DNA from: Carnegiea gigantea
Lineage: Eukaryota; Streptophyta; Magnoliopsida; Caryophyllales; Cactaceae
Direction of reading: 5' to 3'
Assembly (NCBI GenBank): GCA_029747015.1
Contig: JAKOGI010001349.1
Coordinates: 154,501 to 218,500, forward strand
Length of the DNA: 64,000 nt
Shown: piece by piece, positions 22,420 to 34,448 of the stretch
How the letters are laid out: each line of letters starts with the position of its first letter
Numbering within the stretch: position 1 is the stretch's first letter
Position numbers and translations under genes: made by a program
The notes under the pieces: generated by a model
What the model saw: the letters and a program-made list of their open reading frames with translations, nothing else
What the model was told of the DNA's origin: nothing
Databases searched by the model: none

Positions 22420-23048
22420 ATGATCTTCTTTTCTGATAGATCTGAAGTTGGTGGTGTTAGATTCCCAATAAATTCAATCTCTCTAGATAACCCCATCATG
22501 AAAGTCTGGGAATATGGAATAGTAACTTACCTTAGAAAAATCTCAGATCTAAAGTTCTCATTCTTCTCAAGACTAAGTTTCAACAATGCATGTTTAAAAT
22601 GATCCATCGAATTCTCACATCTCCAGATGGTCCATCAAAAATTCTGTACCTTAGAAGTTTGTATGTCGAGGTACATTGTGCAGTAATTGAGTATGAAAAT
22701 AGAAAAATAAAACCAGCCCATTATCTTGTCCAATTAGTTAATTTAGATGATCCCAATGATCAACAATAAGAATACTTTTCAGAACGACAAGAAGTAGTTA
22801 ATGATCTTACTTTAGCAAGAGCGATTGATTTTTATAATATTTATCATCAACTATGGGTATTAATTGAATTGGAAAGACCAGTAATGCATTGCAGAAGTAC
22901 TACTTTCGTTTATCATAATGATCTCAGTAAATATATGAAGGTAGAAGGAGCTACTCTAGAAAACGTATTTGATTATCTCTTTGATGTTGGAGATGAAAAA
23001 TTCTTATCAGAAAAAGAAAAGGAATACCTTTATGAATTATTTGAATAA
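22420..23048 (+). pseudogene. Frame downstream of RNase H, function unknown
   Basis: Two or three broken frames cover this stretch. They do not resemble reverse transcriptase or RNase H. Fairly long readable segments remain, such as ERQEVVNDLTLARAIDFYNI and VFDYLFDVGDEKFLSEKEKE. The position, after RNase H and before the promoter, is that of a second open frame in some pararetrovirus genera. No function is proposed. Confidence 0.4.
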
Positions 23049-23336
23049 ATGAGATCCAGAGCATCTTCGACTTGATAAAGATTTTGGCAATTGTCTGGAT
23101 AATGATGGACTGAAGGACATTATTGGAGATGAAGTCATGCAGAATCTCAATATAGATTGCTAGTCTTATCAGCATTAAAGGCTTTGAAAAGTTGTAGCTC
23201 CATTATTGTACTATTTTATTAAGTGTCAAGTAAGTAAATAATTTTGTCTACTGTAGCCATGTGAGGATAGAGGTAGTCATGTGAAAATATCAGTGTGTAT
23301 TGTAGCCATTAGGGTATCTTATGTAGTCTATCTCTT

Positions 23337-23346
23337 CTATAAAAGG
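23337..23346 (+). promoter_or_regulatory. TATA box of the pregenomic RNA promoter
   Basis: CTATAAAAGG stands downstream of the last coding frame and about 175 bp upstream of a poly(A) signal. This spacing lets a terminally redundant pregenomic RNA be made in Caulimoviridae. Expected initiation is roughly 30 bp downstream. Confidence 0.6.
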
Positions 23347-23516
23347 AGAGGCTAAGTGTTGAGAAGGGATACGGTTATTTGATCATACTTAAGCAAAAAA
23401 GAAGTCGGAAATCTCTATTTCTTTATGAGCAACCATCTCCAATAATCTTAATAGTTTAAGTCCCTCTTTAATCTTTACATTGTAACATTTCTGCTTTCAA
23501 GCCTTCAATAAAAGAA

Positions 23517-23522
23517 GTTTCC
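23517..23522 (+). terminator. Poly(A) signal AATAAA of the pararetroviral transcript
   Basis: AATAAA in the context GCCTTCAATAAAAGAAG lies about 175 bp after the TATA box, as expected for the 3' end of a pregenomic RNA. Confidence 0.5.
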
Positions 23523-23525
23523 CAG

Positions 23526-24498
23526 CTGGGAACATTATTCAATCAAACTTTATGTTTAAATATTATGATTTCTTAATTAAAGTCTCACTATCCTTTAAAA
23601 TAGAAACTTGATTAGTGACTACGGTCTAAAGTAGGAAACGAAATAGATCTATGTTGTGCCTAAGCTAGAGAAGGTATGGTTAGATTAGCAATCTCCACAA
23701 ACTGAAAGCGAGAGGAACGCCGCTAGGGTCCAGCATCGATTAAGTTTAACTCATGGTCAAAACTCTCTAATTAAGCTTTATCGTTGCTAAGCATGGTGGG
23801 CTTATAATTATAGAAAATATAATATTTATGATATAATAGTAGATTGTGATAATAAGTACCAGTAAATTCATTATAAGAAAATAAATCGTTTAATACAAGC
23901 ATCTTTCTTGAAGAACCCCAAAAAAATAGAAAAATTACTCAAAGTGCCCTAGTTGGGTCAAAGTTGAAAAATTTTGAAAGTTCCAAGCCAAAATAATAAT
24001 AAAAAGACTAGAAAGTCATTTTCTTCAAACCTTGAGGGTCTGAAAAGTTCATTCCTGAGCTTCGAAGTTCCAAAAATTCAAACACCATAGTTGGAGTGCC
24101 GAAAAGTAAATAACTCTAATGAAAGATACATATCACGTATAATCGCAACTTATTTAGAAAGGAAACAATTCTAATTTGAATTAGTAGTTCACGAGCATCA
24201 CTTATTAGGCCTTTTATTTAGTCTTGAGCCACATCCTCCTTGTGTGCAACATGCGTAATCCTAATCCTAGTACTATGAGAGCAAAAATAATATATACACA
24301 AGGATATCTAGACTGAAAAGTTGTTCCACATCTCTCCCACCGACTTCTCCCCAAATAATCTCCTATTTCACCTAGTTGTTCTGTTGCTCTAGGCCGTCGG
24401 TGGCGATCTTCAACGGTTGTCGCTGGTTGAGTCTTAGCCTACATCGTTTGAAGATTTTGTACTACAGCCCCCTAATTGAGAACCAAATTCATTTATCA
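23526..24498. other. Possible viral leader continuation, otherwise unassigned
   Basis: Downstream of the poly(A) signal the sequence stays non-coding for about 1 kb. In a circular viral map the leader between promoter and primer site would lie here, so part may still be pararetroviral. No boundary was seen. Confidence 0.3.
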
Positions 24499-25010
24499 TG
24501 GCTTGTCAAACTCTATTTGCTGATTTTAGCAAGAACCAACTTCAAGAAGATATTGATGGGAAAGTAAGATGAGCTATCAAGAAGATGAAATCTGCTCATA
24601 AGATTTTGGTGAAATCTAAAGGGTTGAAGAACGAAACAAATTCTACAAATTAACAGCTTATCAATGTGCTATTAATAGGTATGACAAATCACTTCAATAT
24701 TCATGTCTAGCTAATCTTGAAAATGAGGATGATGCTCGCTTGATGGAGGACCTGACAATCTCAATCAATTTGAATATAGCAAACTATTAGTTGGAGTTGA
24801 AAGAGTTTAAATTAGCTAAATGCCAATTTGATGTGATCATGAAATTTGATATGTTTCTTGTCAAAGCTTGATTTACAAGGGCCCAAGCTCTATTGAATAT
24901 GGGTTTGAAGGAAGAAGTTAGAAAAGACCTCCTAGTTGCTATTCGATTTGACTCTAACAATGCAGAACTGAGAAAAGAATTGAACTGACTAGAGGAAATG
25001 CGTCACAATT
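24499..25010 (+). pseudogene. TPR-domain (FKBP-like) pseudogene
   Basis: With one frame change near 24620, the translation gives a tetratricopeptide region without introns. It runs FYKLTAYQCAINRYDKSL, then DDARLMEDLTISINLNIANY, then LKEFKLAKCQFDVIMKF, then FTRAQALLNMGLKEEVRKDL. The order and the aligned residues (N-K-x-Y/F-K, L-N-x-A, R-x-Q/A-x-A, A/V-R-K-D-L) match the C-terminal TPR domain of plant FKBP-type immunophilins. At least four in-frame stops break it (near 24566, 24788, 24869 and 24986). Lack of introns suggests a processed copy or sequence captured by an element. Another TPR co-chaperone family is possible. Confidence 0.45.
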
Positions 25011-26180
25011 CAAGCAAGGAAGAATCGCCCATGGTTATTGGGGTTAGAAATAGGAGTCCTATCAAGAGTCACTTCTAAGTACTTGATAAGATAGTCTTTG
25101 ATCCTTTACAATTGAATGTAATGCCTACTAAGAATGTTAGGAATGCTTAATAACATTCCATGATGGAAGTGGAGGTAGATAGGTCAATAGAGAGCAATCA
25201 CTCTAGTTCATGAGATGAATGAGAGGCGAAAAGAACCACATTATCGGAGCCATGAAAATGTCTCAACTGAAAGAAAACTTTAGCTAGCTACTGGATTGAA
25301 GTACTGTGAACCTCTAGTGAAAGGGATTACGAAGATTTAAGTTACAATAAGATGGATGTGGATTCATCGAAAGGACAAGAGGTAGATTGGGAGAATCCCA
25401 GTGAGATCATGGGTGTAAATCAAAATTTGATCATGGAAGAAATAAGGAAAGATGATAGCCATTAAAGTGAAGACAATATGGATTTGGAGCTGGGAAGCAC
25501 GTACTATGACTCCATGTTGATTATAAGTCACGCATGGGGGATAGGGAATCTGTCAACTGCAAGACGACTAAAGTATTTTCCTCACATGCCAACTTCGGAC
25601 ATTTAGATATTGTTTTTCACTTTGCCAGCGGAAAGAACTCTACCAGCCCCTCTAACTCTCCTTGACTACAACGAGCAACGTATGTTACATATGAACTAAT
25701 TGAGTAAGGTAACAGGATTGAGTAATTTGATAAACATTCAATGACTTATATGGTTGTTCGTGTGCAGAGTAGCACCACATCAGGGACAATGGAAACGACT
25801 AAGAGGAATGACCCACAAGGAACTTGCATAACTCATGTCCTTCAATTTTTAGCTAGTATTGCCCCAAGAACAAAACAGGGAAAACAACATAGGCGGAAGA
25901 AAACTCGATCAAGCCTTAAAAAAGAACTATGCCTCAAGGACAACAAACCAGTTTCCACTGAGAACAGGTATTAATGTAACTCATTTACTTCTAAGTCATC
26001 CATATGGTGCAAGGAAGACTGCAATAAGGGAAAAGGATTCAAGCGTTGCATACACCATGATATCTCTAAAATGAATCCACACCTTAAGATTAGCTGCACC
26101 TGTGAAAAGCAAAGATTTGAGGAGTTCAACTTGGGCGGGAATAATCTAATATTTCAAGAAGCATATTCTTTATTAGTATA
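25011..26180 (+). pseudogene. Continuation of broken coding sequence, family unknown
   Basis: Readable but interrupted + strand frames follow the TPR remnant. They include acidic/serine-rich stretches (MEVEVDRSIESNHSSS), a segment near 25540-25680, and a cysteine/histidine-rich tail near 25975-26110 with several C-x2-4-C pairs. No family was recognised. Whether this was the same gene as the TPR remnant or a second captured gene cannot be told. Confidence 0.3.
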
Positions 26181-26582
26181 AAAATGGCGAGGTTTTTAAC
26201 AAGCGTTACTACACTGTCAGTATGATTCATATATCAATAGTAGCGAACATGACTTAGGCTATACACGTATTTTGTATTTTGTTTTAATTGCTTAACTAGT
26301 GTTATGGGCCTTGCATTGCAGGGATTTGTCATAAACTTGGTTAATATTATCTATGCTATAATGATTATCAAATCCATTAATTTGTATTCATATTGTAGTG
26401 GGTCCTAAGATGTGTTATTTTATCCGCCAAAATATTATTATTATTATAAAATATTTTCGTGTTTAGCAACTATATATTCGAAGTGTCTTGAAAGCAAAGA
26501 TTGTGGGTACGAAAACCTCTCTGATTGAGGGATATTATTTTCAATTTATGGTAAGTACTTATCATTGACATTCAATACTTTT

Positions 26583-26650
26583 AGCATAATTCAGCATGGC
26601 TAAGCACAATTTAGTACAATTAAGTACAATTGAACATAATTCAGCACTAG
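26583..26650. repeat. Short 10-bp-period array
   Basis: About seven phased units resemble AGCATAATTC, AGCACAATTT and AGTACAATTA. The 10-bp period and the leading AGCA/AGTA are like the array at 1781-2010, 25 kb away. Confidence 0.55.
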
Positions 26651-28089
26651 TAAAAGTGTTTAATTGATTAGACTATGATTCAATCCAAATGATCTATTCT
26701 TTATGAATAATTAGACTTATTTTACTAATAATATAAGCAGGCTTATTGTTGTTATTATAAAGTTTGTTTAGAATTGAAAAAAAATTTTACATTATATATG
26801 TAATGAAAAAAGAAGTTTCACACTTTAGGTATAATATAAAAAATATCTATATTATTATATTCGTAAATAAGTATTATTTGATGAATTATTGTATTGCGTA
26901 AATTCATAGATTTGTCATAACTTATATACAAATTGCATGCTTATATTAAGAATGTAATTAAAATTGAAAGATAAATTTTTTAAAAAATATTATTAATCAC
27001 AAATTAATAATTTTACTATCACCATTTGTATGCAATATATTTTCATGTCAAATTTTTATCCGATCTCTTGTTTAAACAAAAATTTACCCTTTCTCGTCCT
27101 CCTCCTAATAACCTACTAATAAATGAAAACCATTTTATTGTAGAGAACCCAATCCCCACCATTTATTATACTATCCACCAATATTGTTGACTTCTAATTT
27201 ACTAACGATTATAGAAAAATATGTGTTTTAGGAATTTTTAATTATAATTAATTTTAAAATTGAATTAATCTTGTAATCCATTGCTAAGAATACAAGAAAT
27301 TATTGTGTTGATAATAACAACTACATAACATATATTTGTAAATTACTTGCACAGTATGGTGAATCCCATGTTTCACCTGGGTTTTATTAATTGTTATTTA
27401 ATAATAATGAAATAAAAATAATTATCATTACTGACATATAAAATATACTATAATATATAACAATTATTAAAACAAATAAAATTTAAAATAAATATCAATG
27501 AAATTATGATAGTTGATGAATTGGAAACATCTCTTTTCCATTTTTAGGTTAATTAATTTTAAATATTAATTTTTCACATAGTATTTTTAATATTGTTGGT
27601 TCATAATTTAAATATCAAATTCTACATAAATTCTAAGAAAATAGTAACATAAAATGAACCTATAATCTACATGTAGTTGTTTTAAATAGAAGAATGAATT
27701 TATGATTTTTATTTTGGTTATGTGACTCATGTACTTGCATTAACTGAAAAATATGCATAAATAATTTTTTTGGTGAGATGCATAAATAATTTATGAAATT
27801 ATAATATATAGTAAAAGAACTTACTGATCCAATTTTTATATTATCATTGCACTCACTTTTATTTCTATAGTAAGTATTATTTTCTCATTTATCTAAATTT
27901 TACTCTTTATTTGGGTAATTATAAAATTTTTAAGTGCAAGAATTTTGTTCTCTAGAGTTATTTGAATTTCCTAGTTATCAATAGTCGATGATAATCTTAA
28001 ATAGTAATTGCATTGTCTAGCGATACACATTTTGCATAGTTAAATTGAGTAGATTAATATTACAATGAGTGTACTAATTTGCAGATAAT
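26651..28089. other. Very AT-rich DNA without a gene
   Basis: Dense in TAA/TTA and stop codons in all frames. Nothing was recognised. Confidence 0.5.
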
Positions 28090-28520
28090 TTTTAAAGGGT
28101 ACATTAGATTATTATTAATTTTTTTTTTTATTGTTTGTCGACTAATGTTTATAATTGTCGAAATAATTGCATAAAAGATTAATAATTTTATTGTTTTATT
28201 TCATTAAACATATAGTAAACCTATTTTTTACTTTTGAAACTCTATAAGTAAACAATTATATTAATATATAGTTACTGCTATCTACAAACTAAATTTAATT
28301 ATAAAACCGTTTTTGACTTATTAAAGTGTACAAGAAAAAGAGTACATGAAATATTTATTATACAATAATACTTTTATTGCTTTATCATTTTATAGTAAAG
28401 TCCTTTTTGACCTCTCAAAGCTATTATAGTAAACAAAATCTAATTGTGCAACTATTTTTGACATTTAAATTTTAGGAGTAAAAGAGTACATTAAATTCTT
28501 ATTATTATGAAATTTAGGAT
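28090..28520. repeat. Diverged tandem repeat with ~180-bp period
   Basis: Two similar blocks at about 28209 and 28391 share ATAGTAAA, then a TTTTT-AC/GAC string, then CAAAG/GAAAC and AGTAAACAA. A GAGTACAT-type motif recurs at about 28097 (GGGTACATTAGA), 28336 and 28484. The blocks suggest two to three old tandem copies of a ~180-bp unit. Confidence 0.45.
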
Positions 28521-28689
28521 TAAAGAAAAAATGAAAAGAAAAAAAAAGGTCGCTAATAGTTATATGACACTTGTCAATCTATACTCAACCCATTCATGCC
28601 ATTTACTTTTATGTTATACCAGTCTGGCCAGACTTTACAATTTTAACTCAAACTTTAATAATTTATAATTTTTTACCTAATTTTTAACA

Positions 28690-29610
28690 ATAGAACAAAG
28701 CAAACTGCATGCTATTACAAGAATTTATAATACAAATAAGAATTTGTTACTCAAGAAAAGCCAATCAACATACAACCAAGACTAACTAAAGGAAATATTA
28801 ATGCACTCCGTTGTGGACCCTTTCCTGAACGATGGAGCGTTGGAGTTGTTTCCATATTTCTTGAGAAGGGAGCAGCGAAATGAAGAGAAACACAAGACAA
28901 ATCAGCAGTAGAAAACCTGACTTATCTAAGTTGTTGTAGACCCTCTTCTCTTTTCCTGGGGGGAGGGGGGAGGGTGGATGGGAATGGGAATAAGGGAAAG
29001 TTAACACCTATCTCTGCTGTGACCCATATGGCTGTATGAATAAAAGTCTAGCCACAAATAACAAAATATATTTCCAACTATTAGCAATTTAATACATGCC
29101 AATGCATCATAAAGGCCAGCGACTGCTAACATGCATACAATTGCAGACTTGACAACTAAACTGACTAACATTCAGAGGTAGAATAAAGCTTGATTCCATG
29201 AGTGGAACATTCTAGAAGAATCATCGTAGTTCAAATAGTAGTGGGTGATTTAGAAGGCAAATTTATGAGGTCAAAGATGCATTTTCTGGTAAAAGATCAC
29301 ATAAAAAGGGGTTATAAAGCATGTGCACACAGGATTAGATCTGGCCTTAAGAGAATTTACACTATGAGTTCAAAGCTTAAAACTGACGATGTTGTAATAT
29401 ATTTAAAATCTTAGATTATTTCAAGTTCAAGTTCCAACAAGCTCACCCGAAAATTGAACAGTTCAATGTTATCTCAACCTGCTACTTAAGAAGGCAAATA
29501 AGCACCCAGAATAGGATGATAATATGTCACAAGAAACATGGGTCTCAAGCCTGATGTGGATAGGCGCATGACATAAAATACAAGAAAGAAGTACCATGCA
29601 AAAGAGAACA
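28690..29610. repeat. Diverged local duplication, copy 1
   Basis: Several ordered anchors are shared with 30490-31450: AAATAAGAATTTGTTAC, AATTTATGA followed by GCATTTTCTGGTAAA, GTGCACA followed by ATTAGGATTTGG-like DNA, CAAGCTCACC-GAAAAT, and GGCGCATGACATAA. The offset is about 1.8 kb throughout, so this is a direct segmental duplication and not an inverted pair. A unique block at about 28800-29000 is present only in this copy. No coding sequence was recognised in the shared part. Confidence 0.6.
28798..29007 (-). other. Possible exon of an unknown membrane protein
   Basis: On the minus strand a pyrimidine-rich stretch ending CCCCCCAG, about 28963-28980, is followed by an open frame to the stop at 28798. 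It contains a hydrophobic segment FLLLICLVFLFISLLP, as a membrane span would. The acceptor-like sequence makes it a candidate last exon. No partner exons or homologous family were recognised, so this is speculative. Confidence 0.2.
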
Positions 29611-30489
29611 TTGACCAATCAAAGAAAAAAAAAATTAGAAGGGATGACCGGTATAAGTGTCCGTCGAGTCTTCTGCTGCTAATCTAACATCATTTTCAAC
29701 TACATTCCCTGCTCTTCGATCCTTATCTGCACATTTAACCATGCTTGAGATGAGGTTATTTGCTAAACCTCTAGATTCATTGGAACCTAATGCGCCTACT
29801 TGATTAGCAATTGGATTGAGATGAAATGCGCAATTGTATTTCTAACAAAATAAAGAACCAGGAAAAACATAATTCATATTGGATGCACTTCTTGCTTATT
29901 AATATGGATACCTAGAGACCAAAAAATTTAATCCTGCATGTAGGTTGATGAAGTGTTCAAGATCAAGGGCATACCTTTGGGTTTCTAGCCCATCTAGTTA
30001 CAACAATTGTGCAACATAGCTGAATATATTAATACATGTTGTTATTATCAGAGATTGAAGAGCAAAACAAATGAAGAGTTTTTGATGTGAGCATGTGCAA
30101 ATCTATTCATGATAGTGATCAAAATCATCAAATAAAGGGGCAGGTAAAAGATAAAAGAAAATTTAAGAGATGTAGGAGTTCTTGCATAGTTAAACAAATT
30201 TACATGTGCTACACAGAGTTTGCATTATGGAAGAACAAGATATTGACAAAAAGGTTTTTCTGAGAGGTACCATGTATGTGTGCCCACATTATAAAATAAT
30301 TAAAAAAAAATCTCCAAGAAATGCCATACATGTGCGGGTCTGAGTGCAGCAACTCAGATTGCTAACATCATGTGAGAAAAGTGTTTCAGCAAAAAGTAGT
30401 TGCAAAAAAAAAGTATTGTATGTATGTATGTATTCAATGTATTATTCAAATAAAAATTTGACATCATTCAATTAAAAAAAATTATAACA
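29611..30489. other. No gene recognised between the duplicated segments
   Basis: AT-rich non-coding sequence with a TATG/TGTA short repeat near 30418-30434. Nothing else was found. Confidence 0.5.
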
Positions 30490-31450
30490 TTAGAGCAAAG
30501 CCAACTACATGCTCTAAGAATGTAATATGCAAATAAGAATTTGTTACCCATTAGAAAAGTAAATGAATTTACAACAAAGGCGAAATCATAGAAATTGGAT
30601 GAATTATGATTTAACTTGTGCTATTCACACTCATACATGCAAGAGATTCATTAGTTATATTGTGTAGTAGCCTCAGAGGGGAAAACACAAAATAAATTGA
30701 AACAGCTCAAAAATACAATTTAGAACTTCACAAAGGAAATGTTTACTACGAAAAACATTGTAGTGGAGAATAACATTCTAAAGCGTAAAACTATCATCAA
30801 TAAAAGTCGCATGCAAAGGGGAAATTAACAATATATCACAGCTATCTTGGACCTACGAAATCATCCCTCATAAACTTGAAAAATAAATTATCCAATCATT
30901 TGTATATGCAAAGGCTAGAAGATAAGCTGGAGGGTACTTTAAGCATCCTCACTACCTTGTGCATGCCTAGATGAATTATCATCATATAAGTAGTAGTAGC
31001 CTACAATTCATTCATAAGGAAAATTTATGAAGCTACACATGCATTTTCTAGTGAATGATCATACAAAAAGAGGTCATATAGTGCGTGCACATCGATTAGG
31101 ATTTGGCCGCAACAGATTTTGCACGAGAGGAACTTCAAAGTGTAAAAGTGAAGATGATATAACGGAGCTAGTTGAATTTGCATGCTCTTTTCCCTAGAGA
31201 TAATTTCCAAAGACATATGAAGGGGAGATCATTTTCTATTCATCAAAGATCTTTTACGAAGGCAAGACCAAATTGTTTTAGGTGACAATTCGGCAAGCTC
31301 ACCTGAAAATCAGATGGTTAAAACTTCACTAAACCTTCTACCTTATAAAAGCAAATAGGCACAAAGAACAAAGCATATCACCAAAAACATGATTCTTGGG
31401 CATGACATAGAGAGGTGCATCACATGACAGTAGAAATAGAAGAATCAAAC
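30490..31450. repeat. Diverged local duplication, copy 2
   Basis: Direct copy of 28690-29610 sharing the ordered anchors listed there. Part of it (about 30780-30980) is also similar to about 32040-32280, with anchors AAACTTGAAAAATA, ATCCAAT and GCATCCTCA-TACC, so a third partial copy exists to the right. Confidence 0.6.
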
Positions 31451-33600
31451 ACATAATTTTGTCATCACAAAGTATAAAGTCTTATTTGATAAATTATCGT
31501 AGAGGCCAATACCAAGACAATTCCTTGACTTTCTGTTGCTTTATTGCTAAAACAGGGAAGATTTGGGAAATGGTCAATTGAGTGCCATGCTGGCAAGTCC
31601 AATTGATCCTTTATCGGGATATACCCTCTACATGTCAGCATGTACAAATAGTATAGGTTAACAAGCATGAAACAGTAGTGCATTCACAATAGCCGTATTG
31701 TGAAATCCCTTATAATAGGTTGTGAACCTCCACCCTCAACATGTATAATATTCAAGTAGCATGACTGGGAACCCATAATTTTGCATCCATCACTAAATGT
31801 CATTCATTATTCTATTCTGTTTTAGCTTTGTTGAGGGATTTAATTAAATGTGAGCCAACAAAAATCATCCACTCTAAAAACAAAGACTCTGTTTGATTTA
31901 GACAAATTCTTTTGTTTCAATTTGTATTTATTACATGGAAATAATATTGAGGGTTTAGTTATTCGTTCCAAACAAAGCAAATCAAGGACAAAGTTTTAGT
32001 TAAAATATTCAAAGTTAATGTAACATAACTAAAAAGTTCAACCCAAAAAAGACAGAGGAAACAATCTAAAGAAAACACATTGTAAAGAGGAGAAATTTGA
32101 TAAACAAAAGCATAAAAGTGTCAAAATTAAAATCACATGAAAACACTAAACTTGAAAAATAGAATATCCAATGAATTGGATCTGAAAAATTCTTGCAGTT
32201 GTTAGGACTTATGCTAAAGGAGGCTTGGGCCATCCTCATTATCCTATACATGCAACTCCTGAACTATTAGCCACCCTTACAAGAAGAAGAAGAAGAAGAA
32301 GAAAACAATACCTTGTTTGTCACTAAAAGCCTCGGTAATTTGATGAACCCTAAGAAAAATATATTTTCAAATCTCCACTGTATGTAAATGAAACGAAACT
32401 GCGAATAACAGATTTATAGAATTGATCCCTTCAATTATTTGGTGTGATTACACCACTCAATATCTTCAACTTCTGAAGGTTTAATTGCAAAAGAAGAACA
32501 AGGATAGGAGCTAGAAAATTTATTAGAAGAAGGACAACTTGAGAAATTCATGAGGAAGAGAGGAGAGAATAGTAAATGAAGATAAAAAAGAATAATAAAA
32601 AAACCTAAGAATCGATAATGTTTTGATAATATCTCTAAATTGGACTCAGTTTCAATATTATTTAATATTGAACAAGAGAAAGAAAGAGAGTGAATTGGGT
32701 ACAAAAGAGCGATTGAACAGGGAAGAAGAGAGACTTAATTATCTTGGATACTCCTTCATACAATTGGATCCTAACATCCTTACATTTCTTAGTCTCAAGT
32801 TTGAACTGAGTATCCCACTCAAAGTATGATGTAGAATCTCAAAATTAGTAGAACAAGATTAGCAACTAAGAAAGAGCATGAGCAAATTGCAAAGAAGACA
32901 GAGAAAAAGTGGAACTCATGAGCACAGCATAAAGCTTGACATAAGTCCTCCATGGGTTAACAATTTGCTTGATAATAAACCCCATCATGTATGTAATGTA
33001 AACAAACCTCAAAACAAATGGAAGCCATCCATTCAGCACATTGGATTCAACAAAATTGAGTCATTCAGAGATGAGGTTAGCTATAGAGAATCTTAATAGT
33101 AAGTCTCACCTTAACATAAAAGGTCATTCCTTTAATAAGATAAAATTGTTGAAGAATGATGACAGTACTTAGAGAAAGTAAACCTTATGTGTATCGACCT
33201 AGGTAATTCTAATTCATATTCCTATCGTAGCATCCTCATCTCTTCCTATGAAACCACCTGTAACTATGCAGTGGTTCTTATCAATTCCTCAACCAACCAA
33301 CTTGATATACACTAGATAACGATCCACATAGCCGGCAACTAATTTCTTGATTTGATTAGCTGCAACTACTTGAGCTTGAAAATCTAAGGAACTAATGTGA
33401 CAGCCATTCCTTGTATTGCATATCCTCAAAATCTGTAGGGAAATTTTGTAAGAAGTACATTACTGATGCAAAATATAATATCATGTCCATGAAGTAACTG
33501 TGTCAAATAGATTGGGTGTATAACCTTGAACTTCACAAATAACACTCATAGATTTCTTAACAATTTTTAGCAAATGTTGATACCCAAGATAACCATCAAT
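31451..33600. other. No gene recognised; third partial duplicate and AAG microsatellite
   Basis: Positions about 32040-32280 are the partial third copy of the local duplication. An (AAG)n run lies at about 32280-32303. A 72-codon frame at 32878-33096 has ordinary composition but no recognised family. Confidence 0.4.
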
Positions 33601-33780
33601 AAGATAATCTCATCTTATTGTCTGAATTTCCCCGAATCATTCCCCTTCTATATCCATTACAAACACAAAATAACTATAGGAAGAAACATAGGAGTCAAAT
33701 ATTTATGACAAATACACTAAAATACATCAACATTTTACTTTCCTATCATCCACTAAGTATGCATAAATCGACACTTAGTA

Positions 33781-34196
<416 letters not shown>

Positions 34197-34448
34197 CATA
34201 TAAAAGACACAGAGAAATCTATTTGATCATATACTCATATCCATACATAGATTTGAATGCAATAATGATAGTAATCCTAATAAATCAACCTGAAAAACTA
34301 TAATTTTGCATCAGGCATACTGAAAATAAAGAATTATTCATATCTATGTGCCATAACTTTTCTTTAGAAGGTGGGACCATTTAGCAGTATATTAGCATAA
34401 ATTTGATGGCTTGATTTATACCTATACATAATAATCAGGAGGCTTTTA

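Larger units (their letters stand above)
17681..23525 (+). mobile_element. Endogenous pararetrovirus (Caulimoviridae), degraded
   Basis: In order along the + strand come a tRNA-Met primer site (17681), a possible movement-protein region, a coat-protein region with zinc knuckle (19381-19422), an aspartic protease (about 20709), reverse transcriptase (about 20850-21480), RNase H (about 21690-22090), a further frame of unknown function (to 23048), then a TATA box (23337) and poly(A) signal (23517). The primer-site-to-promoter order, without LTRs or integrase, is that of a plant pararetrovirus and not of an LTR retrotransposon. The order and the extra frame after RNase H resemble florendoviruses or petuviruses, but the genus is unresolved. 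Many stops and frameshifts break all regions, so no product can be made. Confidence 0.75.
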
